Source: a virus
Strand: one strand, 5' to 3'
Virus record (IMG/VR): IMGVR_UViG_3300025727_000040
Location: 1-27,800 of that record
Length of the DNA stretch: 27,800 nt
Part shown: piece by piece, positions 16,329-23,146 of the stretch
Layout: every line of letters begins with the position of its first letter
Position numbering within the stretch: position 1 is the first letter of the stretch
Program-made: the position numbers and the translations under genes
The notes under the pieces: generated by a model
What the model was told of the DNA's origin: nothing
Database searches by the model: none
What the model saw: only the letters and a program-made list of their open reading frames with translations

Positions 16329-16645
16329 CCTGATAATAATCCAATCATACCGTACTGCCTAGCAAGTTGCCAGCTATTGTCAAATACTTGTATTCTAGCT
16401 TCAATAGTTTTAATTTTACTTATGCTGGGCTTATTAACTGCTGATAAGCAATCATTAGTAGCACTGTTTAGTTCTTTTCTAGCATTAGTAAAAAACTTCT
16501 GACAGTCTCTGTATCTAGACCACCCAGCTTTTGTTGTTTGTTTTTCCCTCATGCCTTTAAGCATGGTTTTTTGTTCAGTATCAAATTTAGTTTTTAGATC
16601 GTCTAACTGTTCCATTAATGCTAAAGTTCTCTGGTGTAAGTCCAT
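16325..16645 (-). CDS. Small coiled-coil protein of unknown function
   Basis: 106 aa from the ATG at 16645, whose first base is the last base of the preceding TGA (TGATG); a TTG one codon upstream is a less likely start. The sequence is alpha-helical by eye, with heptad-like leucines in TLALMEQLDDLKTKF, a basic middle (KGMREKQTTKAGWSRYRD) and a second helix KIKTIEARIQVFDNSWQLA. I do not recognise a family. Being wedged between the UvsY-like gene and the methyltransferase with overlaps on both sides, it is certainly translated as part of that operon; a partner protein of the UvsY-like product is one guess. Confidence 0.55.
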   Translation of the reverse strand: MDLHQRTLALMEQLDDLKTKFDTEQKTMLKGMREKQTTKAGWSRYRDCQKFFTNARKELNSATNDCLSAVNKPSISKIKTIEARIQVFDNSWQLARQYGMIGLLSG

Positions 16646-17103
16646 CAAACTTGTACATCTTCCATGCCAGCAGTACGTAGTCTAACTATATGTCCTAACA
16701 TAAAGTTTTTAGACTCCGTACCTTTCATAATACCTAACCATCTATTACGGAGCAGAGCAACTTCATTAATAATAGTTTCAAAATCAATGACTTCATCTTC
16801 GCCATCAACATACTTCTCAGCATCACGACTAGTTAAGGCACGAGGATAGTTTTCCAAGTACTTCGCAAAGTGCTTTCTTCTTATTTTACGTAACTGTATA
16901 TTAAGATGATTAAGTACTGCTTCAACCTCTTGTAGTTGGCCAAAGCGTATCTCAGTTATAGCAGGCAATTCTTTAATTGACTGTTCAACTAAGCCGTGTA
17001 TGCCTACCTCTTTACGAGCCAGTAGAAGTTCATTTTCATAATGTGTAATAAAGTCTGGAATTGCTCCCAAGTCTTGCGTAACTTTACTGTACCAGTTTAT
17101 CAT
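16645..17103 (-). CDS. UvsY-like recombination mediator (candidate)
   Basis: 152 aa, all alpha-helical in appearance. The C-terminal half reads LNIQLRKIRRKHFAKYLE, then DGEDEVIDFETIINEVALLRN, then a final helix near GHIVRLRTAG. A basic RR-x2-F/Y segment, an acidic D-x-D-V stretch, two long helices and a closing basic helix are also the order in T4 UvsY, which loads UvsX on gp32-covered DNA. The gene lies 2 genes after UvsX. I do not claim sequence identity that I could not align fully; an unrelated helical marine-phage protein is possible. Translation starts at the ATG at 17103, six bases after a perfect -10 hexamer, with no ribosome binding site. Confidence 0.45.
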   Translation of the reverse strand: MINWYSKVTQDLGAIPDFITHYENELLLARKEVGIHGLVEQSIKELPAITEIRFGQLQEVEAVLNHLNIQLRKIRRKHFAKYLENYPRALTSRDAEKYVDGEDEVIDFETIINEVALLRNRWLGIMKGTESKNFMLGHIVRLRTAGMEDVQV

Positions 17104-17109
17104 AGTAGT

Positions 17110-17138
17110 ATTATATACATTTAATGTGAATTTGTCAA
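17110..17138 (-). promoter_or_regulatory. Perfect consensus sigma70 promoter, probably giving a leaderless mRNA
   Basis: The minus strand has TTGACA (17138-17133), a 17-base spacer, and TATAAT (17115-17110): both hexamers match the consensus at every position. Six bases (ACTACT) separate the -10 from the ATG at 17103, so the usual start point falls on the A of the ATG. It lies in the 56-base gap after the 70-aa gene and would drive the UvsY-like gene and the overlapping genes behind it. Confidence 0.85.
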
Positions 17139-17159
17139 CACATCTTAGACTAAGTTGCG

Positions 17160-17372
17160 TTACTCATCGTCATAGTAATACGGATCGCTATCGTCATCAT
17201 TGTATTGCACTGCTTTTGCTAAGTACTTGTCTTGTGCGGCTAGTAAATCTAAAGTTTCGTCTCCAATACCAAGATCAATTAGTTCGCCAATCCAATGATC
17301 TGCCGCACTTTGCTTGTCTTTGATGTACTCTTTAAGAATTGTCCAGGTCTCTACTAGGAGCTCATCATCCAT
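17160..17372 (-). CDS. Small acidic protein next to UvsX, unknown function
   Basis: 70 aa. The N-terminal half is helical (ELLVETWTILKEYIKDKQ, then AADHWIGELIDLGIGDETLD), and the tail is very acidic with tyrosines (DDDSDPYYYDDE). It starts five bases after the UvsX stop, with GAGGA before the ATG at 17372, so it belongs to the gp32-SGNH-UvsX transcript. The tail resembles the acidic C-termini of gp32 and UvsX, which suggests, without proof, a contact with the recombination machinery. I believe similar short genes follow uvsX in marine T4-like phages but cannot verify it here. Confidence 0.7.
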   Translation of the reverse strand: MDDELLVETWTILKEYIKDKQSAADHWIGELIDLGIGDETLDLLAAQDKYLAKAVQYNDDDSDPYYYDDE

Positions 17373-17377
17373 GCAAT

Positions 17378-18487
17378 CTATTCCTCTACTTGTTCGTCTA
17401 AATCACCCTGTTCAGGCAAATCATCAAGTGGTTGATCATTTACTTTTCCGTCAACCTCTACGGTACTATTTAGTTCATCACTAGCAACAATATCTGCCAT
17501 TATTACTTCTAGCTTATCTCCTGTCCATCCTTTGCGGAACTCCAGCATTTCATCGCCTGAGGCTGGCGTATATTTGAGACGGTTCCCTTGTTTGGTTAGT
17601 AAACCTTTTTTCTCAAACATTTCTAACAACCCACTATAAGGATCCATTCCTGTTTCATATGGAATTTTAACTTGTACACCTTCAAAAGGCTTACTGTAGC
17701 GTGTCTTCATAACTTTGCATGCTGCACGAATGCCCATAACGTCACTTACTTTATTGCCGTCTGAATCTTCTTTAAGTTTAAGTTTACGCATAGCGACAAC
17801 AATACTACTTGCATAGATAAATCCTTGCCCGCCGCTAATTTTATCATCTGGATCAAACATATCTTGCGAAGCATAAGTGTGGTTAGTACAAACCATTCCT
17901 ACGTTATAACTACCAATCATATTAACAGTATTACGTACCAGTGACGTTAGTGCTTTAGGTTTACGGCCCATGTCACCCTTCATATCACCTTTGTCAAACT
18001 GATCAACATCTGTAGGAGTTAATAGCATGCCCAGCGAGTCAATTACAAATAGTACTTTAGGACGATCTTCTTCCTCCATGCCTTTGTAATCTTTCATAAA
18101 CGTACTAATAGTTTTAGCAACGTCATCAATCATACTCATTGATAGTTTAAGTAATTTACCTTCATCAGTGTCAACGCCCAATGCACGTAACCAAGTTTCG
18201 TCAAGAGCGTTTTCACTATCAATTAGTACAACAAAGATACCCTGTTCTTGTGCAGCTTTAACAATGTTGCCTGCAGCAAAGTAACTTTTACCTGCACCTG
18301 ATTCTCCAGCAAACACTGTAACTTTTCCCATGGGGACTCCTCTATGAAAGTCGCCACTAATAAGATAGTTAAGTGCATAACTTCCAGTACTAATCCAGTC
18401 AGTAGGATCGTGGAAGCCAATACTAAGGCCATCAATGCTCTTTGTAATATCCTTGCGAAACTTGCTTACGTCAAAAGGTTTTGCCAT
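17378..18487 (-). CDS. uvsX: UvsX RecA-like recombinase
   Basis: 369 aa. Walker A is GESGAGKS at 61-68 and Walker B is VLFVID at 145-150; SEN at about 91-93 and ISGGQGFIYASSIV correspond to RecA-family contact and DNA-binding loop regions. The last 40 residues are acidic, as in T4 UvsX. It catalyses strand exchange on gp32-coated single-stranded DNA and serves recombination-dependent replication in T4-type phages. The length is near that of T4 UvsX (about 390). GAGGAAA lies before the ATG at 18487. The start overlaps the SGNH gene by 22 bases, an unusual insertion between gp32 and uvsX. Confidence 0.95.
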   Translation of the reverse strand: MAKPFDVSKFRKDITKSIDGLSIGFHDPTDWISTGSYALNYLISGDFHRGVPMGKVTVFAGESGAGKSYFAAGNIVKAAQEQGIFVVLIDSENALDETWLRALGVDTDEGKLLKLSMSMIDDVAKTISTFMKDYKGMEEEDRPKVLFVIDSLGMLLTPTDVDQFDKGDMKGDMGRKPKALTSLVRNTVNMIGSYNVGMVCTNHTYASQDMFDPDDKISGGQGFIYASSIVVAMRKLKLKEDSDGNKVSDVMGIRAACKVMKTRYSKPFEGVQVKIPYETGMDPYSGLLEMFEKKGLLTKQGNRLKYTPASGDEMLEFRKGWTGDKLEVIMADIVASDELNSTVEVDGKVNDQPLDDLPEQGDLDEQVEE

Positions 18488-19134
18488 TTTATTTCCTCTA
18501 TAATTTTATCTCTAATTTGTTTGTGTCCACGTGGAGTTGGATGATCTTTATATTCTGCTGACGTTTCTACAAAACTCTGTATACTATTGTTAAAGTCTAC
18601 ACTATCTATCATGATATGTAAAGATTTTAAATAGTCAAAACGTTCTTGTATCATATTATCTGGTAAATTATCAAACAGTAAATTATTACGTAGTTGTTTT
18701 TTAAAGGATTCTAATGTATTATCCCACCAGCAATCTGCGTTGAATTGTAATCTTTGTATAAGAGGTACACCCATTAACTTGCATGTATTGGATATACTTA
18801 ATGCATACAATAAAGTCCTGCAGTAATTAAGATACCAATCTTGAACAACATATTCCTTATCCCGAGGCATTAAGGACTTTATTTTACTTGTTTTAGAGTT
18901 AGTAAATTCATAGCGGTTAGTAGATGACCATAATACAACTACGAGCGTAGTGTTTACTGTTATATTTGGTAGAATATATCTAAATATGCGGTCATTACTA
19001 CAACCTGCTCTACTATAATCTGTTAGTTCTAAATCTAGATAATCTGCTAACAAAGTTGGCCAACAGTTACGTCTATGTCCATCCATTTCTTCCAATGGCC
19101 AACAACTAAAACTGTCGCCTCCTACAAGTAACAC
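18466..19134 (-). CDS. SGNH/GDSL-type hydrolase between gp32 and uvsX
   Basis: 222 aa from a GTG at 19134, preceded by AGGA at a good distance (seven bases). Block I is GGDSFS with S8 at the very N-terminus; block II is RAGCSND (42-48), block III is VVLWSSTNRYE (66-76), and block V is DHPTPRGH with D197 and H204. No signal peptide is present. Known family members are esterases and lipases acting on acyl groups. The gene sits between two core replication genes and overlaps uvsX, which is not its place in T4, so I read it as an accessory insertion. It is distant from the other SGNH gene at 4207, sharing the catalytic blocks but little else by eye. Confidence 0.65.
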   Translation of the reverse strand: MLLVGGDSFSCWPLEEMDGHRRNCWPTLLADYLDLELTDYSRAGCSNDRIFRYILPNITVNTTLVVVLWSSTNRYEFTNSKTSKIKSLMPRDKEYVVQDWYLNYCRTLLYALSISNTCKLMGVPLIQRLQFNADCWWDNTLESFKKQLRNNLLFDNLPDNMIQERFDYLKSLHIMIDSVDFNNSIQSFVETSAEYKDHPTPRGHKQIRDKIIEEIKWQNLLT

Positions 19135-19150
19135 AAATCTATCCTATTAA

Positions 19151-19189
19151 GTAATAATGGGGAGAGGTTTCCCCCTCCCCTGTTATTAC
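19151..19189 (-). terminator. Strong GAAA-tetraloop hairpin after gp32
   Basis: On the minus strand, GGGGAGGGG and CCTCTCCCC (one G-U pair) close a GAAA loop; outside a short internal loop, GTAATAA pairs with TTATTAC. It starts one base after the gp32 stop codon. No uridine run follows, and the AGGA of the next gene comes soon after, so it may stabilise the gp32 message or attenuate transcription rather than end it fully. Confidence 0.6.
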
Positions 19190-20221
19190 TTAGGCTTTTT
19201 GCCTTGCACGAATCATAGCAAGAATGTCATCTGCACTCTTACCATCGGATTTTTCAGCCGCTGCTGCTACTGGAGCAGGAGCCGATTCAGTACTAGCAGT
19301 TACTGGCTTAGCCTCAATTGGCTTAGCCTCAGTTTGACCTTCTGCTACCGTATTGGTATTGGTACTGGTGTCAACGGCTGTTGACGCTGGGGTTGCTACT
19401 GGTGCAGGTGTAGACGTACTTGAGGATCCTGCTGGTGCATCAACTCCGAATGGACGATAGTATTGTCCAAAACGCTCAACGTCATATGCTTCGCCATCTA
19501 CAGATGCTTCAAACATCTCTTTGATAGCGTTTAATTCTACCTCGCCTGGACGCTTTGGTAGAAAGTCAGATAGGTTATGTAACCCATGGGTTTCAATAGC
19601 TGCTTTCTGTTCAGCTGTTAGCGCAGTTTCTTTGCGGGCCCATTTACTAGTGGAATAGTCTGCATACTGTCCCTTTGTGGTTTTAGTAATACGGAAGTCT
19701 AATCCCATCTCTGGATCAGTGGGAAGCTCTTGGATATCTGGATCCATTAGTGCGTCCTTGATAATTCCAAAGATGCTTGGGCTAATAACAAACCGACGGA
19801 TTGGACTGTCTGGTGTGTTATCGTCTGTCATTGGGTTTTCGTTCACAAAGCCCTGAAAAATATATGAACGCTTCTTCCAATACTTACGACCCATGTCTTC
19901 TAGACTCTTGTCTTTAAACCACCCTCGTACTTCTGAAAGTACTGGGCAAGTATCGTTCCACATTTCAACGCATGGAACTTGAACAACAACATTTTTGTTA
20001 TTCATGTCACCACCCTTTACACCGTTAAAAGGTAGTTTAATCATCAAACGTTCTTTCCAAAAGAAAGTGTTTGACTCATCGCTATCCTGTAGGAAACGAA
20101 CTACTGCCGTTGATCCTTCTGGAATATTCCAATGTGGGTAAATTGCGTTGTCGCCGCCGCCACGCTCTGTGCGTGATTCTTGTGCTTTTAGTTTTGCACG
20201 GATTTCTGCTAATGATGCCAT
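19190..20221 (-). CDS. 32: gp32-like single-stranded DNA binding protein
   Basis: 343 aa. The N-terminal SLAEIRAKLKAQE is the basic helix that gives cooperative binding; YPHWNIPEGSTAVVRFL, RLMIKLPFNGV and KKRSYIFQGFV form the OB-fold core. The C-terminal 80 residues are low in complexity, rich in Thr, Ala, Val and Pro, and end in a mixed charged tail rather than a purely acidic one. T4 gp32 binds zinc with one His and three Cys; here I see only C84 and C92 (VPCVEMWNDTCPV), so the zinc site looks incomplete. It coats single-stranded DNA and organises UvsX. AAAGGAG precedes the ATG at 20221; an upstream sigma70-like promoter and a hairpin downstream frame the gene. Confidence 0.9.
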   Translation of the reverse strand: MASLAEIRAKLKAQESRTERGGGDNAIYPHWNIPEGSTAVVRFLQDSDESNTFFWKERLMIKLPFNGVKGGDMNNKNVVVQVPCVEMWNDTCPVLSEVRGWFKDKSLEDMGRKYWKKRSYIFQGFVNENPMTDDNTPDSPIRRFVISPSIFGIIKDALMDPDIQELPTDPEMGLDFRITKTTKGQYADYSTSKWARKETALTAEQKAAIETHGLHNLSDFLPKRPGEVELNAIKEMFEASVDGEAYDVERFGQYYRPFGVDAPAGSSSTSTPAPVATPASTAVDTSTNTNTVAEGQTEAKPIEAKPVTASTESAPAPVAAAAEKSDGKSADDILAMIRARQKA

Positions 20222-20298
20222 AGTGCCTATTTCTCCTTTGCCTATTGTTTATAGCCTATTTGTATGCCTAAGATACATACTGTCTTTATTGTCTCTAC

Positions 20299-20328
20299 AG
20301 TATATAACATATGTATTTATCTAGTCAA
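20299..20328 (-). promoter_or_regulatory. Sigma70-like promoter of gp32
   Basis: Minus strand: TTGACT (20328-20323), 18 bases, TATACT (20304-20299); each hexamer matches 5 of 6 positions. It lies about 80 bases before the gp32 ATG, downstream of the terminator of the previous unit. A late-like box, GATAAATA (20321-20314), lies inside the spacer and could allow a second, late mode of expression. Confidence 0.55.
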
Positions 20329-20361
20329 TATTTTAATTGCATTTTTTATGGTTTTTTGCTC

Positions 20362-20390
20362 AAAAAAAAGAGGAGCAATAAATGCTCCCC
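20362..20390 (-). terminator. Intrinsic terminator after the 905-aa gene
   Basis: Minus strand: GGGGAGCA, a five-base loop, TGCTCCTC, then eight T. The stem has 8 bp with one G-U pair. It begins 23 bases past the stop codon of the 905-aa gene and separates the virion block from the gp32 unit. Confidence 0.85.
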
Positions 20391-20412
20391 TTGTTAGGTA
20401 AATTTATATTTT

Positions 20413-23130
20413 TTAAACTTTTTCTATGTCCTGTAACTTACGCATCTGTCTTGCTACTATGCTTCTTGGTGTAATCTGATATCCTTGTTCACCTTCTCGA
20501 ATTCCGTGATTGCTCATTGTATTTGACCCAATGCCTGCTGCCCTTTTAAGCCATGCAATGTCATCATCTTCTTCAACTTGACTTTCCATTTCGTAATCGT
20601 CATATTGTTTTTCGTCCGAAGCTGCTCTCATATCGTCTAAGTATTCTTGACTAACTATGCCAGGAAACTTTGCCATAATCTCTGTATCATCAGCACCATC
20701 CTGGATCATTTCTTCAACTTCCTGTTCAATGTCGCTCATCTTGCCTTCGACAACGTCAGCTTCTTCGTTTTCCATCATATGCCAATGATCACCATGTGGA
20801 TCATTGCAATCACAATGGCAATCTGATTTTGGTTTATAAATTTCGTCACCACAATGTTTACAAATCATTTTAGATTCCAAAATTTCTTCGTCTTCATTGG
20901 CCTTCTTTTCTTTAACTGTGCCTTCGTCGGTACCTTTGATAGCAGCTAATGCGTCTGATTTGAGATCATGTATTTCCCAACCTTCTGCATCGTCTTTAGT
21001 TTTGTTGCTAAAGCCTTGCTTGCCTTGTTCAAAGTCTTCAACACTTGGCCACCAATCAAGACTTGGTGTAAAATAAGGGCCGTTCCGTAATCCTACAGCA
21101 TTAGGATCATAATCTTCATTCTTTTTAAAGTAACGTAGTACCTGACCTCCCATGCCGCCGGGACCTTTTTGCGTTTCCCACCAAGCATGGATTGTTTCGC
21201 CAATTGCTTCTTTATCATCTTCGCTGTCGTCATCCCAGTCGTCAAACTCGTTTGCTTCGTCGTCGGATGTATTGTAGCTTCCATCTTTATTAAAGCTACC
21301 TTCTTCAACGTTTTCCTTGTCCTTGACAGCCTTCTTTTCTTTAACTTCAACTTCTTCATCCATTAAATCTAAGATATAATCTCTTGGGTCTGTATCCAAA
21401 GCTTTGACATATTTTAATGCACCAGACTTGTCACCCTTTTTCAGCATTGCAGCAACTTTCATCATATCTTTTTTGTCTATACCACCATACTTCTTAGCAT
21501 ATGCTTCAAGGTCTTGTCCTTTGATTACTAAGTCTTTCAACTTACCTTCATCAACGTTTGCTTCTTTTGCTAGAACAATGTCTTCCATGGACTGCTGGTA
21601 TGATTCAAATGGATCTTCTGGGCGTTTACGTGGAGCTTCTTCAGATTCAACGCTCTCTGCTTTTTTACCACTATGCTGTTTGAGGTACATCTTGGCTAAA
21701 TCCACAGCTTTTATCTTTTGTGCTTTAAATTCTGGTGTCATTCGCTGTCCAAAAGGAGTTCCAACACTACCAAGTTTGTCTGCCATATCAGCTGCAAAAA
21801 TACTAACTTCGTCATCAACTGCACGACCAGCAATATCTACTAGTACTAGTTGAAGAATTGCGTTTTTATCTGATGCTTGCTTCAATGGCGCCATTTCACC
21901 TGGAATAAGTTTTAACTCAGTTGGCATTTGGAAGTCACGCTCTGGGGTATCATCACGGTCAACAGCGTCCACATTAAGTTCGCCATAACCAGGCTTCTTA
22001 AATCTGCTAGCAATCTTATCGCCGGTACGGTCTTGTTCGTCCTGGTTCCATTCACCAATCTCTTTTCCGTCGACTACTGCTACAGCGTGATCAATATCAC
22101 CTTGTATTTCTGCACCATTTTGCTTCGCTGATCTTGACCAATCGTCCCAGTCATAAAAATCACCGCTCTTCTTTTCCTGCAATTTCATAGCTTTTCCCAC
22201 AGCACCAAGACTGTCTTGTAACCTGTCGTCAAACACCTGACGTGTAAGTTTTGCTTTGATATCATTTAAGTCATCTTCAGTAACATCAATTTCATCTGGA
22301 GCAAAGTTTTCAAAGTAGTTTAGGTAGCCTTTTTGCTTACTAATACTTTCTAGTGTGCTTTTAAGGCCGTAATATCTACCTGTAGCTTTTTCAATAATAT
22401 CTTGAGCATCTTCATTTACGTAATCTTGTCGCTTAACTCCACGAACGAATGTCTTTAGCTGTCCCATTTCTGCCATGATCTCTGAAATGTGTTGGCCGTG
22501 ATCGTCCTTGGTATACCCGCCGTTGCTAACATGACGAGCCATTGCCCTTGCGCCAGGGAGATAATTGTTTTCAAATCTGTAACGTTCTCCGTCGCTATTT
22601 TCAATATAAATGGCCTTGATGTTCCTACTTCTAGCACCGTGACGTTCTTCATCTACTGACTGAGTATGCTGAACAATAAGTTTTGCTCCGTTTAAATCCT
22701 GGTAGCTTTTTTGTCTGCTACCGTATAATTTGCTTTCCATGGTAAGCTCTTCCTCTGTCTTATTCTGTTGGGCAAGAAAATCAAAATCTTTTTTATCTAA
22801 CCTGGACTTGCTGATATTTTTTGCTTCATAATTAAGCAACCTACCAACAGCAAACTTTTTTAAACTTTCTAGGAAATTATAAAAACCCTGCGTTGTCTCT
22901 TGATCTTGTTCTGTTACAATATCATTATTAAAGTATACCTTTAGTGCGCCATCATCTACTAAACTAACTACTAGGCTGCCTAGATTCTGTCCTTTTTTAA
23001 CATAGTCAAATTCAAAAAATACTGCATCTTTAGCATCCAATGTTTGCTGTCCGTCTGCGCGACCCAGCGTCATATTGCTGAATTGTCCACGTACTTTATT
23101 AAATAGATCTTGTGATATTGTATTTGCCAT
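20413..23130 (-). CDS. Large probable virion structural protein with a Cys/His cluster
   Basis: 905 aa from the ATG at 23130 (MANTISQDLF); the frame runs on to 23205, but that part lies inside the terminase gene. No ribosome binding site precedes 23130. The first 350 residues look folded (YVKKGQNLGSLVVSLVDDG; HGARSRNIKAIYIENSDGERYRF), while the rest is rich in Asp, Glu and Lys with repeats such as VKEKKA. Residues 757-784 hold CKHCGDE...CHCDC...HGDHWH, a pattern fit for zinc. The C-terminus has DIAWLKRAAGIG, similar to a motif in the 25520 gene. No enzymatic motif is recognised. The place directly after gp17 and the terminator behind it suggest a late gene; a virion protein is the likeliest role, not a proven one. 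Confidence 0.6.
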   Translation of the reverse strand: MANTISQDLFNKVRGQFSNMTLGRADGQQTLDAKDAVFFEFDYVKKGQNLGSLVVSLVDDGALKVYFNNDIVTEQDQETTQGFYNFLESLKKFAVGRLLNYEAKNISKSRLDKKDFDFLAQQNKTEEELTMESKLYGSRQKSYQDLNGAKLIVQHTQSVDEERHGARSRNIKAIYIENSDGERYRFENNYLPGARAMARHVSNGGYTKDDHGQHISEIMAEMGQLKTFVRGVKRQDYVNEDAQDIIEKATGRYYGLKSTLESISKQKGYLNYFENFAPDEIDVTEDDLNDIKAKLTRQVFDDRLQDSLGAVGKAMKLQEKKSGDFYDWDDWSRSAKQNGAEIQGDIDHAVAVVDGKEIGEWNQDEQDRTGDKIASRFKKPGYGELNVDAVDRDDTPERDFQMPTELKLIPGEMAPLKQASDKNAILQLVLVDIAGRAVDDEVSIFAADMADKLGSVGTPFGQRMTPEFKAQKIKAVDLAKMYLKQHSGKKAESVESEEAPRKRPEDPFESYQQSMEDIVLAKEANVDEGKLKDLVIKGQDLEAYAKKYGGIDKKDMMKVAAMLKKGDKSGALKYVKALDTDPRDYILDLMDEEVEVKEKKAVKDKENVEEGSFNKDGSYNTSDDEANEFDDWDDDSEDDKEAIGETIHAWWETQKGPGGMGGQVLRYFKKNEDYDPNAVGLRNGPYFTPSLDWWPSVEDFEQGKQGFSNKTKDDAEGWEIHDLKSDALAAIKGTDEGTVKEKKANEDEEILESKMICKHCGDEIYKPKSDCHCDCNDPHGDHWHMMENEEADVVEGKMSDIEQEVEEMIQDGADDTEIMAKFPGIVSQEYLDDMRAASDEKQYDDYEMESQVEEDDDIAWLKRAAGIGSNTMSNHGIREGEQGYQITPRSIVARQMRKLQDIEKV

Positions 23131-23137
23131 TATATTG

Positions 23138-23145
23138 TATTTATG
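23138..23145 (-). promoter_or_regulatory. Late-promoter-like box CATAAATA
   Basis: The minus strand reads CATAAATA, one mismatch from the T4-type late consensus. It fills the 16-base gap between the gp17 stop and the ATG at 23130 of the 905-aa gene. The start point expected six to seven bases downstream is at or just before that ATG. Confidence 0.4.
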
Positions 23146-23146
23146 C

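Noticed and set aside
20405-20412. TATAAATT box at the end of the 905-aa gene
   Set aside because: It sits just before a terminator with no gene start nearby, and is expected by chance in AT-rich DNA.
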